Source: Aurantiochytrium sp. KH105
Taxonomy: Eukaryota; Sar; Bigyra; Thraustochytrida; Thraustochytriidae
Direction: 5' to 3'
Length of the DNA: 64,000 bases
Assembly (NCBI GenBank): GCA_003116975.1
Contig: BGKB01000064.1
Span: 264,567-328,566, forward strand
This document shows, one piece after another, positions 50,437 through 59,934 of the stretch. The notes beneath the pieces were generated by a model. It was not told where the DNA came from. It was given only the letters and a program-made list of their open reading frames with translations, and searched no databases. Within the stretch, counting starts at the first letter, position 1. Each line of letters begins with the position of its first letter. A program made the position numbers and the translations under genes.

Positions 50437-50673
50437 CTAGTTGCTATTGCTGCCAACAAAGGTCTCAAGACCAAGATCGACCCACTTCTCCTCTTCTTCG
50501 TCCTTGTGCAGCGCCGTAGGCGGCAACGTGGGGTCCACTTCTTGGTCCTCAAGGGCGAGGTCGTTTTCTGGGGCAAGCTCAATCTCGTCGTCCGACAGCG
50601 CGTCCATGGTCCACTCCTCGTCGATGAGGTCCAGGTTGTCCTGCTTCGGAATGTACGTGCTGTCCGACTCCAT
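50437..50673 (-). CDS. APC13: Anaphase-promoting complex subunit 13
   Basis: This 78-residue acidic protein matches APC13 (ANAPC13), a small subunit that stabilises the TPR arm of the anaphase-promoting complex. The family's two conserved pieces are both present in the right order: LDLIDEEW followed by DALSDDEIEL near the N-terminus, and EKWVDLGLETF near the C-terminus, joined by a Pro/Glu-rich linker. Human APC13 is 74 residues, so the length fits. The ATG at 50673 is the only reasonable start. The gene converges with kinesin-14, whose stop is 273 bases away. Such a small gene is easily missed in annotation. Confidence 0.85.
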   Translation of the reverse strand: MESDSTYIPKQDNLDLIDEEWTMDALSDDEIELAPENDLALEDQEVDPTLPPTALHKDEEEEKWVDLGLETFVGSNSN

Positions 50674-51103
50674 CGTGGCGCTGTCTTCTGCGTCCGTGCG
50701 TCGATGCTATTCTTGTCTGGACGCAAAGCCCATCATCGCGTTGTCGCGCGCAACGTTGCAAGCGCTCGTGAAACAGAAACAGACAGTTACAAACACGTTT
50801 TGTGAAACGGACCGTTTCACTACCACCGGACCGACCGACCGACCGACCGACGTTTTGCGATCCTCGCGTTTGTCATCTTTCTTTGCAAAAACGATTCTTC
50901 TCTACGTATTGTCTGTCAGCTGGTTAACTTTAATTTTTTGTCTTGCAGTTGACATCGTCACTCCCTCTTTTGTCTGACGGGTCTTGCAGTAACTTTTTCT
51001 TGCGAGCTGCTGACAAGCTGCGAGCGGTGAACCCTGTGATACAATCTTCTGCAATGCACAACATTAACTGGCAGTACAAAACTGAAATATGCGATGACTG
51101 TTT
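50674..51103. other. Intergenic, APC13 upstream region
   Basis: No gene. A CCGA tetramer run lies at 50826-50851, about 150 bases upstream of APC13. Confidence 0.5.
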
Positions 51104-52219
51104 CTAAAGATGTGCACGCGACGCTGCAGTATCCACAGGAGCACTCGGAAGCTTCTTTGCCCACAAAACAAACAACGCCCGAAGCGCAGTGACAAAGGCA
51201 ATCGGTTCGTCGAGAAGCAAATGATGCTCGGCGTGTGGAATCGCAAAAACTGGAAAGAGCTTGGCGACCTTTTCATCGATGGTCTCCTTGATCCGCCGAA
51301 AGGTCATGAAAAAGCTGCGCTCGCCATACACCATAGCCATCGGCACCTTTTGGTTCGCAACGCGCATGTCGTCGAGGCTCATGTTGGGCTTGTGCGTGAT
51401 GAGGTCAAGCTTTCGAAAACGGTTTGGATCACCCTTCCAGCGCCAGCCCTTGTCCTCGAAATTTGCAGACATGCGAGCAATATAGTCAAGGACGAATGGG
51501 GTGGTGTCCTGAGGCGGCGCCAGCTTGAATCGCGATGCCGGAGAGACCGTGTGAGGATGCAGCTTGAACTCGTCTCGTGGCTTGAAGAGAGGGCTCGCTG
51601 CACGTTCGCGCATGCTTCGTGCCTTATTCTTTTCAAAATACTCGGGCGGGCGGTCTTCGACACGAATGTCGCAAAGTACAATACCGTGAAATCGCTCGCC
51701 GTGGTCGAGGGCGAGCCGTGTGCACGCAATGGCTCCGAGGGAATGGCCAACAAGAATCGGCCGCAGGCGTCGCGAGAACAGCTTGAGAGAGTCGCACACG
51801 GCAAGGATCTCGTTGGCAAAGTGCCCAATGTTGTACGAGTCTGGACGGAGTCCTGAGTCGCCGCAACCGCTCGAGCTGATGGCAATCACATCGAAATCCT
51901 CTCTAAAAAAGGGCGCAGTCGGGCAGTACCAGAACGCGTTGGCCCCGTTCCCATGCACGAAGACGAGGGCCTGCAGGTCCTCGTCGCGGGTCTTGTCGTC
52001 CTTGTGAGTCCGAAGCGGCCTCCAGCGCAAGTACTGGAGCTCGATGCCGTCCGGGGTCGTGACGCGGCCCTCTTCGCGGTCGTCCGCGTCGACGGCCTCC
52101 GTGAACCACTCCGGTGCGTCCTGCTCGCTCATCGCGCCTCGCTGCGTCCTCCCGCGCGCTGTCTTGGCCTGGAGCTCCCTTGTTCGCGTTTTGCCAGCGC
52201 AGCGCGCTCCGTCCGCCAT
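51104..52219 (-). CDS. Alpha/beta hydrolase
   Basis: The 371-residue protein is an alpha/beta-fold hydrolase of unknown substrate. LVFVHGNGANAFWYCP carries the HG oxyanion motif, LVGHSLGAIACTRLAL holds the nucleophile Ser, and HAEHHLLLDEP the probable catalytic His; the acid is probably an Asp before the GERSFFM strand. It resembles the epoxide hydrolase/esterase group, but nothing fixes the reaction. Two starts are possible: 52219 (MADGARC, basic leader) or 52132 (MSEQDAPEW), the second giving 342 residues; the domain begins after both. There is no signal peptide or membrane segment. It is divergent from the CrtC/polyprenyl synthase gene. Confidence 0.85.
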   Translation of the reverse strand: MADGARCAGKTRTRELQAKTARGRTQRGAMSEQDAPEWFTEAVDADDREEGRVTTPDGIELQYLRWRPLRTHKDDKTRDEDLQALVFVHGNGANAFWYCPTAPFFREDFDVIAISSSGCGDSGLRPDSYNIGHFANEILAVCDSLKLFSRRLRPILVGHSLGAIACTRLALDHGERFHGIVLCDIRVEDRPPEYFEKNKARSMRERAASPLFKPRDEFKLHPHTVSPASRFKLAPPQDTTPFVLDYIARMSANFEDKGWRWKGDPNRFRKLDLITHKPNMSLDDMRVANQKVPMAMVYGERSFFMTFRRIKETIDEKVAKLFPVFAIPHAEHHLLLDEPIAFVTALRALFVLWAKKLPSAPVDTAASRAHL

Positions 52220-53046
52220 CGCCGTTCAGGGACTTCCGCTCCTCCCGGCCTTCCTTCCTTGCGGAGTCCCAGCACGTGTCTGCGTCTCTCTTCTTGCAAA
52301 AGAGGGTCGATCGGGGCGGCCGTGCAGCACGGAGACCACAGCTTTGGCTCCGGGCTCGGCCGCACAGTCGTGTTGTCTCTTGATGGGCACGATGTATCGA
52401 AACGAATGATCGAAATCACATCGATCGAGATCGTGGCGAAGAGGTGATGGACGGTGTCCTCATCGGTGTTTTCCCATGTGTTGCAAGGGAGAAAGTCATC
52501 GCATGTGCTGCCATCATGGACGCCATGGAGGCGAAAACGGCAACGGGTGCCATCAGGTCTAGTAGACAAAGATGCCTCGCTCATTTTACGCATGTGCATA
52601 CTAGTTGTCAATTCAGAATCCGGGAGCGTCTGCATCCATGTCGCCATTCCATCACAAGAACAACCCAGTGGCACGGCACATCTTTCCGTTCAGGCAAGGC
52701 AGAAAAGGCTGCTGCTCTACTTCGGCGCAGGCAGCAGCTTCCCTGGCTACGATGCAAGGCAAGGCAAGGGAATGCAAGGCATGTTGAAAGACACCAAGGT
52801 CGACGGCTGCAAGCGCTCCTCGTTTTGACCTTGCAAGCTAAGCTCGCGATCTGACGGAGCAAAGTGCGAACGGCCAGGCAAGCCAGCCAGCCAGCCGCCC
52901 GCCCGCCCCTCTGGACGGACGGCGGCCCGGAGGCGCGCAGCAGAGGCCGCTCGCTCCCCGAGGCTCGCTAGCCGGCGACGTTAGACCGCGCGCCTGCGCG
53001 TTCTCAGGGTCTTCGTCTTGGCGCCCTGGTCGGAGCCATCAACATC
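52220..53046. promoter_or_regulatory. Shared upstream region, alpha/beta hydrolase and CrtC/PPS genes
   Basis: No gene. It contains GGCAA pentamers near 52752-52770 and CCAG/CCCG tetramers near 52880-52910. Confidence 0.45.
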
Positions 53047-56000
53047 ATGGCGCGAGATGACGACGCAACGCCAAAGATATCACCGTCGCCTGCGACGGTG
53101 CGTTGCCGCGAGACGAAACCCATGCAATCGAGACAAGGCCGCGAGACGACCGGCTTCTGCCTCGAGGTGCAACGGAAGACTGATTGTCTCGATACCGACG
53201 TTCCCAGCATCAGCATTGTGCGAAGCGAGGCAGATTTGGCTGCTTTTCACCGCCAACTCCTGAGTTTACAAGCCGTCGAGAGCGAGGACAATGCCAAAGA
53301 CATCGACACCTCCCTCGACTTTCCCGGGTCCAGCAAAAGACGAAGCGAACGTCTAGGTCGTTCATTTCCCTTGGCTGGCGCCATCGTAGTTTCGGTATGC
53401 GCGTTGGCGGATGCGGCGCTCTTGCATCGAGGTGATTTCGATGTGCTCCGCGGAACAAAGCAAGCCGCACTCGTCGCCGCGCTGATCTTAGCGCAAATGT
53501 TTGCGGCAGTGCTCATAGATCGATGGGTCCGCACGCCACCGTGTCTTGACAGCAGCGATTGCAGCGCAATTGAATCCTATCTACAAAGAGCACTTGCCTT
53601 GCGCGGCAAACAGACACAGGATGCCGTGCAGGCCCTCTTGGAGCCGCCGTTGCGCCCGGATTGGCCCGGTCGCATGGGCCCCATCGATCTTGTGATTCAT
53701 GACCTGCCGCACCCACGCAGCCAAACGGAGTGGTGGTACTTTAATGCACACCTGGAGTGTCAACCTCGGGAGGGAGGTCCGCGCAGCGCGCCGCCGCGCA
53801 AATTTAGCGTTTTTGTGTGCTTTTTCCGTTTTTTCAAGTATTACGATCGTCGGTCCAAGACACGATACTTTAGTCATGCGCTCACTTGGGCCGTGAGCGA
53901 CGTGGAGAACTCCAAGTACTATTCTGACGTTTTGCTCGAGCGCGACGCGCCTCGCAGTATCCTTAAAGCGCTAGAGCAGGGTCACGGGGTTCAGGATCGA
54001 ATTTTGCAGCGAGCCTTGCGGGAGATCCTCGAAAAGGACAGTGTTCCTTTGCCCGATCGTCTCTTGTCTCGCGATGCCGTCGTAGAAACGGTCGAGGAGA
54101 CGGGCGAGCTCCGCCTCAATTATGAGGGCGCAAGTCTAGAAAAGTCCAAGGATGGAGTCTATCGCGTGCGTGCCTCGCATTACAAGCTGCCCTGCGCGCT
54201 GGATCTGAGCTTTTCGCCGGAAAAAGCGCCCATTCGACATGGCGACCATGGTGTCGTCAAGGGCCGGGAGGGCGACGACATGTTTTACTACTGCATCTCG
54301 CGTTGCAAGGTCGAAGGTTCTGTGAGTGTCCCGCGGCCCGCTGAACGCGGTGCGGCCGTAGATGTCGAGGCGAAGGATCATCTCAAGGTGCAGAAAGGCA
54401 GCGGCTGGTTCGATCACGAGTTCGGAGGCGCGCCAGAGGAGGAGCGCCTCGGAAAGGACACAGACGCGTCATCTGCCAAGGAAGGCAAGTCAAGTCAAGC
54501 GGGTTCAAGCGAGTCCTCTGAAGACCCTTCCGAGCCAGAGCTCGAAGGCAAGGGTTGCACAGAACGCATCGGTGAGCATCATACAGGGCGTTACGCCTGG
54601 AATTGGCTCGCAGCCCAGCTTGACGACGGAACGGAGGTTTCTGCTGCACTGTTAGTGAATCCTGTGGCAGGCGAGGTCATGGAGGTCAAGGCCATCATTG
54701 TGGACGCTCAAGGCGAGCGAACGCAGTTTGACGGCTCGCACGGGGTGCTCTTTACTGCTGACTCGGCGCCGGACGCAGTCTGGACCTCGGTGCGAACCTT
54801 TGTCTCGTACCCAGTCAAATACCGACTGTGCGTTCCTGGCGCAGGTCTCGATCTTGCGGTAGAGGCTAGTTTTGCAGACCAAGAGTTTATGACCCTCATC
54901 GCGAAGCCCGCCTTTTGGGAAGGCAGGTGCGAGGTGAGCGGCACACGATGCGGACACGCAGTCCGTGGCACAGCATTTGTGGAGCGTAATGGTTTTAGCG
55001 AAGGCGAGACGGTGAATCGCTTCTTCAAAAACGTTGGCAAGAAAGTACGAGCAAGCGTTCGCGCCATGTACCCGTTGCAACCTACGTTTGAGGAATCTCT
55101 TGAGCTCGTTGCCACCAAAGACACACCGCACCATGTGCGTGGTGTCCCTCTGGACGTTCTCGCTCAGACGTTGATCGCCCCGGTTCGTGCTGTGGCCGAC
55201 CGCGGCGGCAAGTCATGGCGATCCTATGGCGCGCTGGCATGCGTAGACTGTGTAGGAGGCGACTCGCGCGACTTTGTCGACTGGGTGGCCATGCCCGAGT
55301 TTCTGCACGTGGGTTCGCTCATTGTCGACGATATCCAGGATGGGTCCGAGACGCGTCGTGGTGGACCAGCCGCTCACATGGAGTATGGCGTGCCGCTCTG
55401 CATCAACGCCGGTACGGCGGCTTACTTTCAGTGCGAGCAAATGATTCGCGCGCCGGGGCTTACTCCTGAGGAGCTGAACCGGTGCTATGCGCTCTACTTT
55501 TCCGCGCTCCGAGGCGGGCACGCTGGACAAGCGCTCGACATTCACGGCCTAGACTATATGATGGACGCGGTTGTGGCGTCAGGGGACGCAGCTCTGCTCG
55601 AAGAGCGCATTCTCGGAATCCACATGCTCAAGACGGCAGTACCCGCGGGCACCTTGGCACGCATGGGGGCTCTCGTGGGCAAGGGCTCTGAAGAGCAGGT
55701 AGAGGCCATGGGGCGTTACTTTGAAAGTGTGGGTGTAGCCTTTCAGATCATGGACGACGTCCTGAATCTGCGCGGGCTCTTCGCCAACGAGACGGACAAG
55801 CTCAAACCGGGGACCTCGCTCAAGCGTCTGGGCGAGGACATCGTCGACGGCAAGGTCACCTTCCCGGTTGCCAAGGCCATGGGAGTCTTGGACTCGCAGG
55901 AGGAGCGACGCGCGCTCTGGGACAGCATTCGGGCCAAGCCGCAGGATCAAGGCAAAGTGGATGCGATCATCGCACAGCTCGAGGCGCTCGGCGCCATCGA

Positions 56001-56130
56001 GGCCTGCGTTCGACAAGCCGAGAACGAGGTCGAGCAGGCGTGGGACAAGCTTGATCGCGTCATTCCAGACTCTTTTCCAAAGATGATGCTGCGCGCCTTT
56101 GGCTGGTTCGTCATTGACAGAATCTGCTAA
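53047..56130 (+). CDS. CrtC/AttH lipocalin-like domain fused to a polyprenyl diphosphate synthase
   Basis: The 1027-residue protein joins two unrelated domains. Two hydrophobic segments (about 107-127 and 138-157) suggest a membrane anchor. Residues about 215-655 match the CrtC/AttH lipocalin-like family (hydroxyneurosporene synthase relatives): TEWWYFNAHL, GSGWFDHEFG and YAWNWLAAQLDDGTEV are its signature strands, interrupted by an acidic loop. Residues about 690-1020 are a trans-isoprenyl diphosphate synthase: DRGGKSWRSY, the first Asp-rich motif DDIQD at 761-765 followed by SETRRGGPAAH, the KT pair in HMLKTAVP, the second motif FQIMDDVLNL at 899-908 and DGKVTFP. Motif two is DDxxN, as in many geranylgeranyl synthases. 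The product is probably GGPP or similar; coupling to carotenoid or terpenoid hydration is inference. The start has context ATCATGG. Confidence 0.88.
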   Translation: MARDDDATPKISPSPATVRCRETKPMQSRQGRETTGFCLEVQRKTDCLDTDVPSISIVRSEADLAAFHRQLLSLQAVESEDNAKDIDTSLDFPGSSKRRSERLGRSFPLAGAIVVSVCALADAALLHRGDFDVLRGTKQAALVAALILAQMFAAVLIDRWVRTPPCLDSSDCSAIESYLQRALALRGKQTQDAVQALLEPPLRPDWPGRMGPIDLVIHDLPHPRSQTEWWYFNAHLECQPREGGPRSAPPRKFSVFVCFFRFFKYYDRRSKTRYFSHALTWAVSDVENSKYYSDVLLERDAPRSILKALEQGHGVQDRILQRALREILEKDSVPLPDRLLSRDAVVETVEETGELRLNYEGASLEKSKDGVYRVRASHYKLPCALDLSFSPEKAPIRHGDHGVVKGREGDDMFYYCISRCKVEGSVSVPRPAERGAAVDVEAKDHLKVQKGSGWFDHEFGGAPEEERLGKDTDASSAKEGKSSQAGSSESSEDPSEPELEGKGCTERIGEHHTGRYAWNWLAAQLDDGTEVSAALLVNPVAGEVMEVKAIIVDAQGERTQFDGSHGVLFTADSAPDAVWTSVRTFVSYPVKYRLCVPGAGLDLAVEASFADQEFMTLIAKPAFWEGRCEVSGTRCGHAVRGTAFVERNGFSEGETVNRFFKNVGKKVRASVRAMYPLQPTFEESLELVATKDTPHHVRGVPLDVLAQTLIAPVRAVADRGGKSWRSYGALACVDCVGGDSRDFVDWVAMPEFLHVGSLIVDDIQDGSETRRGGPAAHMEYGVPLCINAGTAAYFQCEQMIRAPGLTPEELNRCYALYFSALRGGHAGQALDIHGLDYMMDAVVASGDAALLEERILGIHMLKTAVPAGTLARMGALVGKGSEEQVEAMGRYFESVGVAFQIMDDVLNLRGLFANETDKLKPGTSLKRLGEDIVDGKVTFPVAKAMGVLDSQEERRALWDSIRAKPQDQGKVDAIIAQLEALGAIEACVRQAENEVEQAWDKLDRVIPDSFPKMMLRAFGWFVIDRIC

Positions 56131-57222
56131 AGAGCGGGCGAGCTCCCATTTTTCGATCAGGATATGGTCTGGGCAAGAGAAAGAACGAACGGTCGATCTC
56201 CGATCGCCGGTTCATCGAGTGTAGTGTAGACCTCCGAGGCGCCGCACAGAAGAGTGTTCTGTGCAGGCTCTTCGGCGCAATGCGTAGTCAGACATACGTT
56301 CGCAACGTGCTGCAAAACATAGACAACGAGGCAGTGTTTTTTTGTGTGTGTGATGTGTTTGTGTTTGTGTGTTGTGTAGTGTGGGGTTGTAAAAGTGTTC
56401 TGTCTTGTCGTTGTGGGTGTAGGTGTTGGTGTTATTGTTGTGTGTGTATTGTGTGGTTGATTGTGGGTCAGGAGAGCTACGGATGAACGCGGTAATGTAG
56501 CGAGTGGAATGCCACTGGCAGACAGGCCGATAGACAGACTGCTTGGTAAGAGAGCAGAGCCAGCATCGGGAGCACGGTGCACGAGAGTGGTAAAGAAAGA
56601 AAAGAAGAAAAAGAAGCCGCCCACTTCTTCTTCTACTTCTTCTTCATCTCCTCGCTCCGCTCTTCCCGATGACTCTCCTCCCTGCATGTTTGTCTCCTAC
56701 TTGCTCGCGTAATAACCAATCTTCATGTTCTTTTCTTTATAACTCTTCCTCTTGCTCTTCTCCTTTCTCTCTGTCTCATCCTCTCGCTCTTCTCCCCACA
56801 GTTTTTTTTCTCCCCAAATCTGGATCTGTGCGCGGATGCAAGTCGACGCATCAGATTGTAGTGTGTAGTGTGTTGTGTGTGTAAAACTGTTAGACAGTTG
56901 TAATGTGTTTGGGCAGTAATGCATGGCCCAGCGCGGACGCATTGACAGTCACGCCATCATTCTCAAGCCGAGCCCGACCAACCTCTCAGATCTCTCCACC
57001 ATCCCCTTTCTTTCTCTTACCTCTCTCACTTTGTCTTGCGACAACCACATTCCATTGTCCTCACCCGATGATCGGGTTCTGCCGGCTCACAAAATCCCGA
57101 CTTCTACTCCTCCACGGCCAAGAAGTCGAGTGGTTATAGAGAGTGGAAACCAGCAGACGGACACTTCAGCCAACTGGCCCTTCGCCGCGACGGTCAGCCA
57201 GGTTTTCTCGAAGTGCGCAAAC
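56131..57222. other. 1.1-kb region between convergent genes
   Basis: No gene is supported. It is notable for a GT-rich stretch (56338-56465, TGTG and GTTG units), a TTC tract (56625-56655) and CT-rich DNA (56740-56800). Confidence 0.55.
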
Positions 57223-59934
57223 CTATGCCGAAATTTGCTTGGCCGCGTAGTCCGCAGCTTCGACGAGATCCTGGTTCGGGTGCTGCTTCGCATACTGAAC
57301 AAGAGGCGCGATGTTGTTCATGTTGTTGCGCAGAGGCTCGCGAAATGGCTGTCCAACCGTCTTGGCAACATCGCCGAGGATGTTGAGTACGCTCTTGACC
57401 ACCGGGTCCGCAACCTTGTAAGGAATGTCCGTGAGCGAGGCCAGATCAGGAGGAATGATGGACGGATCCTTGTTCTGGTAATAATTGCGCGCGTCGCGAA
57501 GCTCCAAGGAGACGGAGCAGGCGAGATTGTAAATCTGCTCAAGAAAGGGGTGCAATGCAGTAGCGTCAACATCGAGGAGCATGAGCTCCATGGCCTCAAG
57601 AGCCGCCTCGCGCAGGTTGTTAAGATCATCCGCAAATTCGGCTTCAGTGACATCGAGCGAAACATTGCAGGCGCTGATCGCCGTGTGCATGGCAGTCGGA
57701 AAGTAAGGCTGAAAGTTCTTGGGGCCCACGGCATCGGCAATGTCGCCGAGAATGGTGAGGTGGGGCGGCTTGACTTCGCTCTGCAGATCGTCCGAGCCGA
57801 GGTTATCGTAGACGTATTGCATGAGCTGGGGGGTGAGCTGCACAAGCTGGGGCTGGTCCTTGAGGGCGGTGCACACATCGGCGCAGAGACGGACAGCTGC
57901 GATACAAACCTGCGAGTTCTCGCGCGTCTGAAGACCGCGGAAGACGAGCGGGACGACGGCCTCCAAGTAGCGAGTGAAGCTGGGTCCGACGATGCGCGTG
58001 ACTTCGCCAATGGCGCCGAGCGCATCAGCATGCGCGTTCGAGCCCGGGCGGTTGAGAACGGCAATCATGGTCTTCATGATCTCGTCCGGCACGGCATGCG
58101 GCGAAGCCTCGCCTTGGGCGGCGCCGGCCACAGGGAGCTGCAGCAGGTAATCTTCGAGTTTGACGATGCACATGCTGACAACGCCGCAAAGCTCGACCTC
58201 TTGAAATCCGGTCTGGTCGTGGACCTTGCCGTCGCGAATTTCGCCGAGACGCACGAGACTGGTGTGCAAGAGTACGCGGCCGACAAAGTCGCGCATGTCC
58301 TTGGCGCTGACTTCAATAAGGCGCATAAGTGCCTCGTAGGCATCCTCCATGAGCTGCCACTGATGGCTGTCCTGGCGACGGGCAGCGTCCCAAAGAGCGC
58401 GTCCAAACTTTTGCATCATATCGCCACTGAGGGCGTTCGTCTGCTGATTGGCCTGATCCTGGAAGGCGCCCGCAAAGGCGTAGACAGCGGCGGCGGCCAT
58501 GTGGGCCACGCGCGGCTTGTCGTTGAGGGCATCAAAGATGGTGCCGACCATGAGTCGAACGTTGTCCGAGGTGACGCCGGCAATGTGCGAGGAGCAAATG
58601 AGAGAGACGGCCCAGGCTGCCGTCTCGCGCACGGTGGCGACGGGCTCTGGCTCCTGGTTGGTGTTCATGGACGTCGGGAGCATGCGCTGCAAAAGCGTGA
58701 CCATGATCTCGTTAATGGCAGAGCTCATGTCGCTGCTCGACGCATCGCGGAGCACAGCGCCAAAGGCGAAGATGGCGGCCTGGCGGCGGCGCCAGTCCGG
58801 ATTGACAATGTTCTGCGAGGTGAACTGCATGGCGTATTGACGGATGGAAGGACCGAGACAGGTGCAGAGGTTGACGAAGCAATGCTCGGCCGCGCCATAG
58901 AGCGTGTTCTCAGAGGACTCATCCTCATCGGGCTCTTCGTCCTGCTGCAAGAGGCAAAAGTCGAGCACGAGCTTGCACAAGGGCTCCTGGACGGTAACCA
59001 CAAAATCGTAGCAGGGCGAGCCCGGGTCGTTCTCGCGCTTGCGCTCCGTCTCCTCGTAGGCCATCTCGGACCAAAAGTTGAGAGCCTGCTGCGCGACACT
59101 CTCCTCGTCAACATTGCGGATGGCCTCGGTGGTGCGCTCCCAAATCTCCTGCATGTGCTCCTTCAGGTGGTCGTAGTAAAGCTCGAGCACGGTCGTGAGG
59201 CACTGGAAGGCATGTTCGCGGGCCTCGGGGTGTGGAGATTGGGTCATGCGCAGGATCATCTCCATGATGACGCGGCGCTCCTGCTCGTTCTCCATGTTGT
59301 GCTTGGCAAAGTCAAGGGTGTCGGAAAGGGCCTCGGTGGCGGCCACCTGGACGTCCTTTGGCATCTGGGCGGACATGCCTACGGAGATCTTGCTGAGCAA
59401 TTGGTTGATGGCATCTTCGCCGACACCGAAGCCGACGTCGACAGCGACGGAGGAAAAGTAGCCGAGACCGAGGAGAGGTCCGACGATCTGACTTGCGTCA
59501 CGGCTGTGAGCCTGGTCAAAGGCCTGGACGAGCTGAGCGGGGAGTTCGTTCCAGGCATCGGCAGGAAGCTCAAACTTGGCGACGGCCTCGACGACCTGAG
59601 CGGCCTGCTTGGCGACGTTGACGGTGGCGGTTGCGAGGACCTGGAGAATGATCTGCTTCACCATGGCCTTGGCTTCGGGCGCGAGCGCCGACCACTGCTC
59701 GTGCTTTCGGCGCGCGCTGAGGTCGTCATTGCCGGTCAAGATGCGCTTCATTTGCAGGGCTGCGATGGTACGCGAGTTTTCTGGCTTGCCATCGTTGCCG
59801 AGCTCCTTGGCGAGCTCGACGAGGTACTGCGGAAAGTTGTTCTGCTCAAAGTCAGCCAGCGACTTCTCCGCGGGGCCGCGCACGTTGACGTCATTCTCCT
59901 GCGTCGCGAGCAGGATCTGCGTGAGGTTGTCCAT
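57223..59934 (-). CDS. Importin subunit beta-1
   Basis: The 903-residue all-helical protein matches importin beta-1 (karyopherin beta-1), the receptor that carries importin-alpha/cargo through the nuclear pore. It starts with an importin-N-type HEAT repeat (EKSLADFEQNNFPQYLVELAKEL, then SRTIAALQMKRIL). Further HEAT repeats run the whole length, with the acidic loop DEEPDEDESSENTL near residue 340, as in animal and yeast proteins, and WRRRQAAIFAFGAVL, a highly conserved segment. Length (876 in human) fits. The first ATG gives the expected N-terminus MDNLTQILLATQ. A 1126-codon frame on the opposite strand covers the gene but is a shadow. It is divergent from PRPP synthetase. Confidence 0.95.
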   Translation of the reverse strand: MDNLTQILLATQENDVNVRGPAEKSLADFEQNNFPQYLVELAKELGNDGKPENSRTIAALQMKRILTGNDDLSARRKHEQWSALAPEAKAMVKQIILQVLATATVNVAKQAAQVVEAVAKFELPADAWNELPAQLVQAFDQAHSRDASQIVGPLLGLGYFSSVAVDVGFGVGEDAINQLLSKISVGMSAQMPKDVQVAATEALSDTLDFAKHNMENEQERRVIMEMILRMTQSPHPEAREHAFQCLTTVLELYYDHLKEHMQEIWERTTEAIRNVDEESVAQQALNFWSEMAYEETERKRENDPGSPCYDFVVTVQEPLCKLVLDFCLLQQDEEPDEDESSENTLYGAAEHCFVNLCTCLGPSIRQYAMQFTSQNIVNPDWRRRQAAIFAFGAVLRDASSSDMSSAINEIMVTLLQRMLPTSMNTNQEPEPVATVRETAAWAVSLICSSHIAGVTSDNVRLMVGTIFDALNDKPRVAHMAAAAVYAFAGAFQDQANQQTNALSGDMMQKFGRALWDAARRQDSHQWQLMEDAYEALMRLIEVSAKDMRDFVGRVLLHTSLVRLGEIRDGKVHDQTGFQEVELCGVVSMCIVKLEDYLLQLPVAGAAQGEASPHAVPDEIMKTMIAVLNRPGSNAHADALGAIGEVTRIVGPSFTRYLEAVVPLVFRGLQTRENSQVCIAAVRLCADVCTALKDQPQLVQLTPQLMQYVYDNLGSDDLQSEVKPPHLTILGDIADAVGPKNFQPYFPTAMHTAISACNVSLDVTEAEFADDLNNLREAALEAMELMLLDVDATALHPFLEQIYNLACSVSLELRDARNYYQNKDPSIIPPDLASLTDIPYKVADPVVKSVLNILGDVAKTVGQPFREPLRNNMNNIAPLVQYAKQHPNQDLVEAADYAAKQISA

